A stretch of DNA of 47,699 nucleotides from IMG/VR virus record IMGVR_UViG_3300023276_000226, positions 1 to 47,699 of that record. One strand, given 5' to 3'. Positions 30,601 through 36,769 of the stretch are shown one piece after another. Every line of letters starts with the position of its first letter. Position 1 is the first letter of the stretch. The DNA is from a virus. Position numbers and translations under genes: made by a program. Under the pieces are notes generated by a model, which worked only from the letters and a program-made list of their open reading frames with translations, did not search any database and had not been told where the DNA came from.

Positions 30601-30831
30601 ACCTTTATCGCCGGATCCTCCAATCTACTTATTAGCCGATCTGGGAACAACACAGACATCTCTATAACAAATATCACCCTCACCCAAGTGGGCGGTGGGA
30701 ACTTAGAGCGTTGGTGGAGGATGAATGGAACGGATGACTCTTCATATATAGTAGCCAACCAAGCGCCTAATGGGACGGTAAATGATTTAGCTTTTGCAAA
30801 TAGCCCACAAATAGAACCAGAAGTGCCATGA
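27679..30831 (+). CDS. Large tail/receptor-binding protein with split LamG domain and repeated modules
   Basis: The 1050-residue protein begins with a Gly-rich stretch (GAGGGGG) and the first half of a LamG/concanavalin-like domain (YSLLFNGTTQFSYG, about 30-70). The second half (EDEWHHIALSIDRDSEWKWY and YVDGVL to WNTALS) appears only at about 520-595. Between and after lie several beta-sandwich, carbohydrate-binding-like modules, with starts of ELITNGSFS type and ends of ISVKP, VSVEELGEDW or VSVKEVGQGW type. A 22-base segment is identical at 28858-28879 and 30007-30028. Glycan binding in adsorption is the likely role. ATGA overlap with the next gene. Domain calls by eye. Confidence 0.8.
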   Translation: MPTGIGNGIAGDVFQNNLGAGGGGGLVCPSRYSLLFNGTTQFSYGSTFDVSASASSLSVWINTSDRAGVSATGTGIYSSSASGIRPFSTYFDAEGVLNSKLGPMTFPAHPELITNGSFSNVPVGTELIANPTFSDAASITPWNTSSGRATIGPWEPRFMRLTYDLAQGGALFDNLSQPLNTMYSVKMRVRGVTSAGADQGSAFSNIGDNVALTSANIISNPTLTYDYQDYEFRVWSTTAEFRLYLASAAIGDVVDFDSISVKPLDMVVDNGNFSSLGADWTVIDNAAGDTVTFGGSSATWTKTVPEAVYLQQDYPVTLGASHKLTYTVLSNTFTGSGTELGLSSVSAYGQSTIPSSVGTHTVYLIVTLDTPVAALRFYSNDTGGSLEITDVSVEELGEDWTVLEDTCTFGENGVTMTSTEGTDLRIRTGAILADTTSYKVTYTIHAVGLTGTNAIQYYTGSALNAYDDLPEQGIGTHTFYYTTPSSTNNNWYFKLDLRDGSTSTTDFVTISSVSIEEVLSEDEWHHIALSIDRDSEWKWYVDGVLTNTMDNSTDAVPDFAGFIGFTLPSSSIIGLNDWFNGYMTEPSLWNTALSTSSVKAIYDNMYGGQRCLGTLPFTSDLITNGNFTQIGPELVSNPNFTDTGSDVIYNGGFDTSIALGTTGSGWVNPDAAAAYNLGGCKITRGAAGFARLRGADILGNDDIISLSTNYKITYTVLENNGAASVIFELAGTASDDIPLSLTTHTVYVTSGTSASQRFQVYNQTASSNITLTDILVEELGEDWSIGMSDGSAQTATKYAEILASGCRIVSDDTATPYIGVQQDVVEIGKNYKGSVSVTNSDTGKIRANFGGVNSDSFIDGSNTFYASETSSISVTFLRNATDVDTTFTHVSVKEVGQGWEAEGTGSGVVTFPNGMARIETVAAPNSAYIRQYSVMEVGKSYTMTYRIVSNNGGTLYNSGQTPTTMDSTVGSHSETFIAGSSNLLISRSGNNTDISITNITLTQVGGGNLERWWRMNGTDDSSYIVANQAPNGTVNDLAFANSPQIEPEVP

Positions 30832-31106
30832 CTATAGATGATTTTAGATATGCGGAGCTCACACAAACGGAAGCTCGTGGGATAGATTTTTCTCAAGTCC
30901 TAACCAACAGTTGGGATACTGCGCGATGGAACGACGATAGCAGTATGTGTATGGTGTGCTGGGTGGGAGAAACTCCTTCTACTATATCTTCTATACAAGG
31001 GTTAGCCACGAAGACGCAGGCTACGATGAGGACTGATTTAAGAACTCCAGGAAATAAATTTAAGAACGGAAAAGGCGATACCCCTTCTAAGAAGAAGGGA
31101 AAATAA
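30828..31106 (+). CDS. Hypothetical protein, 92 aa
   Basis: Coupled by an ATGA overlap to the tail gene. The N-terminal half is acidic with Trp and Cys (RWNDDSSMCMVCWVG), the C-terminal half is basic and disordered (NKFKNGKGDTPSKKKGK). It may be a chaperone or small partner of the tail protein, a frequent arrangement for the gene after a fibre, but no motif shows it. Confidence 0.65.
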   Translation: MTIDDFRYAELTQTEARGIDFSQVLTNSWDTARWNDDSSMCMVCWVGETPSTISSIQGLATKTQATMRTDLRTPGNKFKNGKGDTPSKKKGK

Positions 31107-31112
31107 TTGTAT

Positions 31113-31120
31113 TATCTTTG
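31113..31120 (+). promoter_or_regulatory. Rightward -7 box TATCTTTG for the lysis genes
   Basis: An exact TAnnTTTG box seven bases past the stop of the preceding gene. Transcription should begin near 31127, giving the holin-like gene at 31195 a leader of about 70 bases. Confidence 0.7.
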
Positions 31121-31194
31121 TGATATGAATTACTGGACAACACACACTACATGGTCGGGGAGTTTTACGTATAGTTTTAAAAAAAGAAATTAAA

Positions 31195-31356
31195 GTGCAG
31201 GTGGAGATTAAAGATACAATTAGCGTTATCGCAGCTAACGGAGGGGCTTTAGGAATTACCCTAACCCAGTGTAATCAGTTTTTACAAATGGTTTCTTTAC
31301 TCTTAGCTATCTCATATACGGGATATAAGATATATAAGATCTTCGAAAAAAAATGA
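31195..31356 (+). CDS. Holin-like small membrane protein, 53 aa
   Basis: Start is GTG 31195; no ATG lies in frame before the membrane segment. After a charged start (QVEIKDTISVIAANGG) comes a hydrophobic helix (ITLTQCNQFLQMVSLLLAIS) and a basic tail (YKIYKIFEKK). The stop overlaps the ATG of the lysin-type gene (ATGA). One membrane helix, small size and position before a cell-wall gene suggest a holin or spanin-like partner. Start and function are both tentative. Confidence 0.6.
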   Translation: MQVEIKDTISVIAANGGALGITLTQCNQFLQMVSLLLAISYTGYKIYKIFEKK

Positions 31357-31823
31357 AGCTCGAGGTTATACGATTCAGCTCCCAAGCCGACTCTACCTCC
31401 GGACTCCTTTTTGAAACGACGCCTGTAGGGAGATCTTTCTTGTGCTACACCTTGGAGGATGAGTACCAGGCTTTAAAAGTAAAAGGAGAGACGCGTATCC
31501 CAGCTGGGGTATATGAAATAAAATTTAGAAAGATAGGTGGGTTGCATGCGAAGTACAGTAAAAAATATCCTGATATTCATCGTGGCATGCTTCATATCAC
31601 TGATGTTCCTAATTTTGAGTATATTCTTATACATACCGGTAATACTGATGAACATACTGCGGGCTGTCTCATCGTGGGGGATTCTCAAGAAAATAATATC
31701 GTCACTGAAAACGGTTGGGTTGGGAAGAGCCGTAATGCTTATAAAAGGATTTATCCTCTGGTGGCGAAAGCTTTGGAGAGGGGAGAGAAGGTAATGATAA
31801 AATATACCGACTACGATGATTAA
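31353..31823 (+). CDS. DUF5675 protein, probable cell-wall-active lysis enzyme
   Basis: The 156-residue protein shows the DUF5675 pattern: RIPAGVYEIKFR (about 48-59), then KYPDIHRGMLHITDVPNFEY and LIHTGNTDEHTAGCLIVGDS (about 92-111), where the His and the Cys in TAGC resemble an L,D-transpeptidase-type active site. Family members lie in phage lysis cassettes or near tail genes and are presumed to act on peptidoglycan (family knowledge, activity unproven). It sits between two membrane proteins, a classic lysis arrangement. Confidence 0.75.
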   Translation: MKLEVIRFSSQADSTSGLLFETTPVGRSFLCYTLEDEYQALKVKGETRIPAGVYEIKFRKIGGLHAKYSKKYPDIHRGMLHITDVPNFEYILIHTGNTDEHTAGCLIVGDSQENNIVTENGWVGKSRNAYKRIYPLVAKALERGEKVMIKYTDYDD

Positions 31824-32220
31824 TATTTGGGCCTCTATATTTGGAAAGGTAATAGAAAGTGCCGAAGGTATCCTCGACGAAGTTATCACAACTAAGGAGG
31901 AGAAGGAGACTATTAAGTTAGAGTTAAAAAAAATCTTACTGGAAGCGGAGCGTGAAGCTTTCGCTAAAGAGGTGGAGGACCGTAAGGACGCCAGGTCGTT
32001 ATATAAAGACGACGCTTTGATACAAAAAATCTTAGCCGCTTTATTTACTATAGCATATTTCACTCTCTCATATATTATGTTTAAATACTTTGTGTTCCAC
32101 GACGTCGTGCTTTCGGAGTATGAGATAGGGTTTATCTCTACGATATTTGGAGCCATGAGTGCCAAGGTAAATACCATAGTAGACTTTTTCTTTGGGGGCA
32201 GCTCAAAAGAAAATAAATAA
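31816..32220 (+). CDS. Holin (GTA/3TM holin-like)
   Basis: Residues about 25-60 form a charged helix (EKETIKLELKKILLEAEREA, then KEVEDRKDARSLY) followed by two membrane helices (LAALFTIAYFTLSYIMFKYF; FISTIFGAMSAKVNTIVDFF). The EVEDRKDAR motif before paired helices is that of the 3TM/GTA-type holins. Holins permeabilise the membrane so the lysis enzyme can act. The gene overlaps the DUF5675 gene by 8 bases. Confidence 0.8.
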   Translation: MINIWASIFGKVIESAEGILDEVITTKEEKETIKLELKKILLEAEREAFAKEVEDRKDARSLYKDDALIQKILAALFTIAYFTLSYIMFKYFVFHDVVLSEYEIGFISTIFGAMSAKVNTIVDFFFGGSSKENK

Positions 32221-32224
32221 ACCT

Positions 32225-32232
32225 TATCTTTG
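32225..32232 (+). promoter_or_regulatory. Rightward -7 box TATCTTTG
   Basis: An exact box immediately after the holin stop codon and 27 bases before ATG 32260; it should start a transcript for the fibre block. Confidence 0.75.
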
Positions 32233-32259
32233 CTGTAATATTTACTTAAATCTATTACA

Positions 32260-32502
32260 ATGGAAAAGATTACAGATGCAGAGTTAAAGAGGTTAAACGA
32301 TCTCAACTCTGAGTTCAACACAATTAAAACTCAACTGGGCGATTTAACTCTACAGAAGCATGGTCTTGTGTTAAGAGTGCAAGAGCTAAAGGGCGAGTTC
32401 CAAACCGCGGAAGAGGGCTTGATGCAAACCTATGGAAAGGATGCCGTCATCAACTTGGAAACCGGGGAGGTGAAGCAAAAAGAAAATGGCGAAGATAAGT
32501 AA
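32260..32502 (+). CDS. Coiled-coil protein, 80 aa
   Basis: A small coiled coil with heptads through residues 5-60 (AELKRLNDLNSEFNTIKTQL and LVLRVQELKGEFQ) and a conserved-looking end DAVINLETGEVK. Similar proteins are frequent upstream of fibre genes in Bacteroidota phages (recalled); a role in tail assembly is possible. It overlaps the next gene by 17 bases. Confidence 0.75.
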   Translation: MEKITDAELKRLNDLNSEFNTIKTQLGDLTLQKHGLVLRVQELKGEFQTAEEGLMQTYGKDAVINLETGEVKQKENGEDK

Positions 32503-33034
32503 CACTACAGTATACCCTACAGTAACCCCTGCAGATAACGACCTTCTTATATTAACCGACGCTACCGATTCGAATAAAACGAAGACGGTATTGATGAGCG
32601 GGGTGAAGTCTTATCTAAATGTTGATACGTTTAATGCTACAGGGACTGTTACTTCTACGCAAATATTAAACTCTTTCGCCATACCTGTCGTTCTTATTCA
32701 GGGTGTTGCGGGAAAACATATTGTCCCCATATCTATGGTGTTTACGTTTGTGCCCAACACCACCCCTTACACGACTGCTAACGAGGCATTGTTTACTTTG
32801 GGTACGCCGTCATCAGCTGGTACATGGAGTCGTATAACTAATGCGTACTATACGGGGTTAACTTCTAAAACTGCATTTAGTTTACCAAGCAGTTACAATA
32901 CTTTTAACAACCCAGGTATTTATGCGTCAGGTGCCGGAAATGATAATTTCTTATATTCTACGACAGTAGCCGCCCCTACTGGGGGTGATGGGACTTTTAC
33001 TTATAATATTATGTACAGACTTGTAAACGCGTAA
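32486..33034 (+). CDS. Short fibre-like virion protein sharing N-terminal module with next gene
   Basis: The 182-residue protein starts MAKISNTTVYPTVTPADNDL, the same module as the next, larger gene (MAKIENTTVYPLVTPNASDF), then continues as a strand-rich Ser/Thr-rich domain resembling a compact beta-sandwich (TFVPNTTPYTTANEALFTLG). The shared module is probably the virion attachment part; the C-terminal part may be a head fibre or short tail fibre. Ends 3 bases before the next start. Confidence 0.7.
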   Translation: MAKISNTTVYPTVTPADNDLLILTDATDSNKTKTVLMSGVKSYLNVDTFNATGTVTSTQILNSFAIPVVLIQGVAGKHIVPISMVFTFVPNTTPYTTANEALFTLGTPSSAGTWSRITNAYYTGLTSKTAFSLPSSYNTFNNPGIYASGAGNDNFLYSTTVAAPTGGDGTFTYNIMYRLVNA

Positions 33035-33037
33035 GCT

Positions 33038-34942
33038 ATGGCTAAAATTGAAAACACTACCGTCTATCCTTTAGTTACGCCTAACGCGTCTGACTTTGTT
33101 ATTGGTACAGATACCAGCGATGACAACCGCACGGTATCGTTTAAAATATCTGATATCACTGCATCTGGAGGCTTACAAGATCTTCAGTCTGTTTTAGACA
33201 CGCCAACAACTAACACGGGAGGAACCGCTGCTGGCGATATAAGCCTTACAGGAAACATTACTGTAAACGGAACAGTTTCCCCAATAACTATTACAGCAGC
33301 GGGAACGCCAGGATCTGCAGGGCAGATACTTAGCTCTACAGGAACAGGTATCCAATGGATCGCCGCTGCAGGAGCTCAAGACCTACAGGATGTTATAGCG
33401 GTTGACCCTAATACAACACTGGGTTTTGTAATGGACAACTGTGATATTGATACTACGGGAAGTATTAATATGTCTGGTGCGGCGCAGGTGTTAGCTTTAA
33501 GCACCAATACCGATATGACTTTAGCAGCAAATTGTGATATTACCACAGATGGAAATATTATATTAGGATCAGCTTCTGTATTAAACTTTAATGCTACGTC
33601 TAAAATAAATGACTCCACTGGCTCTACTGGAGCTGTAGGATCCATCCTTACTGTTGATGCAGCAGGGACAGGAGTAGAGTGGTCTACAGTAATCCCATCA
33701 GCTTCTATGCCTACATTACAGGAGGTCCTTAGTGCGGGTAATACAGCTACAGGGATAGGAATTTCTTTTGGTGGAGTTGGATCGGGATCTACCTACTCTG
33801 TGAGTTCTCCCATCAGCTCTTTCGCTCCAAATATCTGGCAGGGCACTAATTCATTTACGGCCAACGGAACTACAATTAGTACGGCGGGTATTGCTTTAAG
33901 CGGATCACTTTGGGACGGAGCGGCCACAGGAACATCAGGACAAGTCCTTACCTCTACAGCTACGGGAGTAGCGTGGGCAGACCTTTCAACGATTGGGGTG
34001 TCGAGTGTTAACGTGGTTTCCCCTCCTGTACCCGCAACACTTCCTTCAATGCCACTAACAATTACCCCGACTACGGGGGATGTTTTAATCAGATCAAATG
34101 TTTACGCCGGAGCTTCTCTTATAGGGTGCGTCCCCGCGGGAGGTACAGCCAGTACCTTCCTTCAGGGAGATGGCACATGGGCAACCCCTACGGGAGCGGT
34201 AACCTCAGTGAGTGTGCTCGCTTCAGGAACCTCTACAGGGCCAATAGACGCTATAAAAATAGCACCTACTACAGGACCTGTTCAGGTTCAGTCTAATGCT
34301 TTTGGAGGCGGAAACGCTGTAGGTCACGTACCGGATGCCACTGGAAATACTGCTAAATTTTTAAAGGGTGACGGAACATGGGCCGCCGCGGGAGGATCAG
34401 CCGCAGCCCCAGAGTGGGTGCAGACTATAGGTGTGGGAAACACAAAAGTTAACATGACGGCTTCTAATTATTATATGTCCAATGCTGCAGGTGCTGCCGG
34501 AGTTGAACCTAACACCTCGAATTGGAGTTTTGACTTTGGAGCGTCTCCCCCTTCCTCGGTAGGTCCAGCAGATGACCAACATGCTATGAGTATGGTTTAT
34601 GCAAACAGCTCTGCTACAGGGTGCGCAACATCTTATCCTGACCACACCCTATGTGACGCCGCTATAATGTTCAGCACGAGCTACCCGGACACATTTTTTG
34701 TTACTCTCTGGAAGAGCACTCTGGCTGCTCATAGCGTTTATGAGGCAGTGCCAGCTGCTACATGGACGGAGGCTATTACAGCGGGAAATATAAATGCTAC
34801 TCAAAACATGACAATAAGCGTTTCTGGCACAGAAATCCTTGAGCCGGGGTATGGGTTTTTTGCTACGGTACGGGCTGCTACTGGTGGCATACAGGGCTCT
34901 TTCGCTGCGAGGATAGTTCTTAAATTTAGTGGGTCGGTATAA
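33038..34942 (+). CDS. Fibre-like virion protein, 634 aa
   Basis: The N-terminal module (about 1-45) matches the preceding gene. Then comes a repeated Gly/Ser/Thr-rich stalk with recurring motifs: LQDLQSVLDTPTTN and AQDLQDVIAVDPN, GQILSSTGTGIQW, GSILTVDAAGTGVEW and GQVLTSTATGVAW, and FLQGDGTWA and FLKGDGTWA. Such repeats are typical of phage fibre shafts. A compact strand-rich C-terminal domain (about 490-634) would be the tip. Host recognition is inferred. Confidence 0.8.
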   Translation: MAKIENTTVYPLVTPNASDFVIGTDTSDDNRTVSFKISDITASGGLQDLQSVLDTPTTNTGGTAAGDISLTGNITVNGTVSPITITAAGTPGSAGQILSSTGTGIQWIAAAGAQDLQDVIAVDPNTTLGFVMDNCDIDTTGSINMSGAAQVLALSTNTDMTLAANCDITTDGNIILGSASVLNFNATSKINDSTGSTGAVGSILTVDAAGTGVEWSTVIPSASMPTLQEVLSAGNTATGIGISFGGVGSGSTYSVSSPISSFAPNIWQGTNSFTANGTTISTAGIALSGSLWDGAATGTSGQVLTSTATGVAWADLSTIGVSSVNVVSPPVPATLPSMPLTITPTTGDVLIRSNVYAGASLIGCVPAGGTASTFLQGDGTWATPTGAVTSVSVLASGTSTGPIDAIKIAPTTGPVQVQSNAFGGGNAVGHVPDATGNTAKFLKGDGTWAAAGGSAAAPEWVQTIGVGNTKVNMTASNYYMSNAAGAAGVEPNTSNWSFDFGASPPSSVGPADDQHAMSMVYANSSATGCATSYPDHTLCDAAIMFSTSYPDTFFVTLWKSTLAAHSVYEAVPAATWTEAITAGNINATQNMTISVSGTEILEPGYGFFATVRAATGGIQGSFAARIVLKFSGSV

Positions 34943-34957
34943 TTAAAATCAAATGAA

Positions 34958-35176
34958 ATGGACATCAGGAAAATATCAATCGGCGCAGACTATAAGTCTG
35001 GCGCCATGCATTATATCGTAGGGCAAGACGTCTTAGGTGGAAGCCATACGATACATCTTATACAGGACCATAACGAAGGGTATAAAATTTGGATACAGAA
35101 ATCTGAGGAAGTATATTTGTGGAAAGAGTTTAGAAAAACTCTACCCATTTCTTTAGAATTTAATATCAATTTTTAA
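34958..35176 (+). CDS. Hypothetical protein, 72 aa (MDIRKISIGADYK family)
   Basis: A strand-rich protein whose start MDIRKISIGADYKSGAMHYI follows a small family I remember from Bacteroidota phages just upstream of packaging genes; function unknown. Its stop overlaps the next ATG by one base (TAATG), so the two are coupled. Confidence 0.7.
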   Translation: MDIRKISIGADYKSGAMHYIVGQDVLGGSHTIHLIQDHNEGYKIWIQKSEEVYLWKEFRKTLPISLEFNINF

Positions 35177-35736
35177 TGCAATCTCCTTTTAGCTTTATAG
35201 TAAAGGCATACAACGAAAGGAGGTACGACAATATTAAGGAGATAGGAGGGGTAGACTTTATCACCAGCGTGTCTAAAGAAGACCACACCGCATCCAATCG
35301 TTTCGCTACCGTAGTGGAAACACCACTAAAATATTCTGGCCCCATAAAAAAGGGGGACAGACTTCTCGTGCACCACAATGTGTTTAAGTATTATAACGAT
35401 ATGAGGGGGCGAGAGAAGAGTGGGAAGAGTTATTTTAAGGACGATATGTTCTTCGTAGATATGGACCAGTTCTTTATGTACCATAATGGTACACAATGGA
35501 ACGCCCACGATAAGTATTGCTTTGTAAAACCTATAGACGCCAGGGAGTCCGTTATATATAAGCGCGGGGAAGAACCTTTAGTGGGGGTAATAAAGCACGG
35601 GAACGCAGAGTTAGAGGCTTTGGGAGTCAGGGAGGGAGACGAGATAGCTTTCGAACCCGAGAGCGAGTATCCTTTTTATATAGATGGAGAGAAACTATAC
35701 AGGATGTTTACCAACAATATAATGATGATACTATGA
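35176..35736 (+). CDS. Possible GroES-fold protein, 186 aa
   Basis: The middle (ATVVETPLKYSGPIKKGDRL and LLVHHNVFKYY, about 45-75) has the GroES-like barrel pattern seen in T4 gp31-like and other phage co-chaperonin proteins: a strand, a hydrophobic turn, then K-x-G-D-x-L-x-x-H-H. The C-terminal part (ALGVREGDEIAFEPESEYPF) repeats the G-D pattern. If right, this phage would have a second co-chaperonin candidate besides groES at 24649. The match is by eye and weak. Coupled by 4-base overlap to the oxygenase gene. Confidence 0.45.
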   Translation: MQSPFSFIVKAYNERRYDNIKEIGGVDFITSVSKEDHTASNRFATVVETPLKYSGPIKKGDRLLVHHNVFKYYNDMRGREKSGKSYFKDDMFFVDMDQFFMYHNGTQWNAHDKYCFVKPIDARESVIYKRGEEPLVGVIKHGNAELEALGVREGDEIAFEPESEYPFYIDGEKLYRMFTNNIMMIL

Positions 35737-36305
35737 TATATGTTATAGATGATTTTTTGGAGCGCCCTATTTTAGATGTAGCTAAGAATTATTTAAACGA
35801 CGAGCCTTTTGCAAAGGAGGTGGTCGGGGGAAAGAATTTTTACGTAAAAGAATCCCCTACAGATTTTACTAACTACGTAATAGACAGATTGACTGTTATA
35901 GAGAGACGCCCTTTGGTAAATATATTATCCTTCTTTAGAGAGGCTACCGATGAGCTCGATGTCTCATGGCGCATACATTCCGATTTGAATATTAATGGGC
36001 AGAAGCCAGACAGGGCTATAGTATTATACCTCTCTCCCCGAGAGAGAGAAGATCTGCATGGCACCGCTTTATGGGAGCACCATAGGTATGGTAAGGAGTT
36101 GCCCCACGATATCTCCGACGAAGAATACGATAGTATGATTAGAGTAGACTCGGAAGATTTAGATAAGTGGAGGTTGAGCTCAGTAGTAGGGTATGAAAAA
36201 AACAGACTTATATCTTATCCTTCTTCATACTTTCACAGTAAATATCCTAACGTATCTTGGAAAGAAGGGAGGCAGGTTTTTGTAATGTTTTATAAATTTA
36301 ATTAA
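35733..36305 (+). CDS. 2-oxoglutarate/Fe(II)-dependent oxygenase
   Basis: The 190-residue protein carries the full metal and cosubstrate set of the 2OG-Fe(II) family: H82-x-D84 (RIHSDLNING), H168 in SSYFHSKYP and R180 in KEGRQVF, in the double-stranded beta-helix order of prolyl-hydroxylase-type enzymes. Phage members are proposed to hydroxylate proteins or nucleobases; the substrate here is unknown. The location just before the packaging genes suggests modification of a virion protein or of DNA. Confidence 0.85.
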   Translation: MIYVIDDFLERPILDVAKNYLNDEPFAKEVVGGKNFYVKESPTDFTNYVIDRLTVIERRPLVNILSFFREATDELDVSWRIHSDLNINGQKPDRAIVLYLSPREREDLHGTALWEHHRYGKELPHDISDEEYDSMIRVDSEDLDKWRLSSVVGYEKNRLISYPSSYFHSKYPNVSWKEGRQVFVMFYKFN

Positions 36306-36306
36306 T

Positions 36307-36510
36307 ATGGGAGTACAGAAAAATATAGCCTCACTAAAAGTAAATACAGAGGCGCTAACAGAGAATTTAAAAAAGCTTATCTTAGAGGAGCAGCAAACCA
36401 GGGAGTTGGCTGTAGGTACCTTAAACCTTTTAAAGCTAATGCCTGGGTATGAAGAGGCTTTAGCGGAAATGAAAAAAAGCACCGAAGAAGATGGACACCA
36501 AGGAGATTAA
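36307..36510 (+). CDS. Small helical protein, 67 aa
   Basis: Helical with a coiled-coil-like start (SLKVNTEALTENLKKLILEE) and an acidic end. It overlaps the next gene by 20 bases and precedes the terminase genes, where small terminase subunits often lie. No DNA-binding motif is seen; unrecognised. Confidence 0.6.
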   Translation: MGVQKNIASLKVNTEALTENLKKLILEEQQTRELAVGTLNLLKLMPGYEEALAEMKKSTEEDGHQGD

Positions 36511-36769
36511 ATTACAGATCATAGAGGCGGGCGAAAAGGCTGTGCGACAATTAATTAAGGTAGCTAAAGAAGATATCATCAAGTTTGATAAGGACGATGA
36601 GTTGGCTGCGGATAGATTAAAGAACGCAGCGGCTACCAAGAAGCTTTGCATCATGGATGCTTTTGAGATATTAAAAAGAATAGAAGAAGAGAAAGCTCTT
36701 TTAGATGGGGCTCCTTTAGAAAATAAAACACATACCCCGAAAGGATTTGCCGAGTCAAGATCAAAATAG
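36491..36769 (+). CDS. Probable terminase small subunit or packaging accessory, 92 aa
   Basis: An all-helical, charged protein (ELAADRLKNAAATKKLCIMD then AFEILKRIEEEKALL). Similar proteins lie directly upstream of the large terminase in Bacteroidota phages (recalled), the usual place of the small subunit that recognises the genome's packaging site. It overlaps the terminase gene by 23 bases. No clear helix-turn-helix is visible, so the small-subunit role is inferred from position. Confidence 0.6.
   Translation: MDTKEIKLQIIEAGEKAVRQLIKVAKEDIIKFDKDDELAADRLKNAAATKKLCIMDAFEILKRIEEEKALLDGAPLENKTHTPKGFAESRSK

Noticed and set aside
31125-31193. A 22-codon rightward frame (MNYWTTHTTWSGSF...) next to the TATCTTTG box
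   Set aside because: Its ATG starts only five bases after the box, at or before the expected transcription start, and there is no coupling with the next gene.
31473-32321. A 282-residue leftward frame across the lysis genes
   Set aside because: It runs antisense to three well-supported overlapping rightward genes and has low-complexity Ser/Ile/Phe composition.
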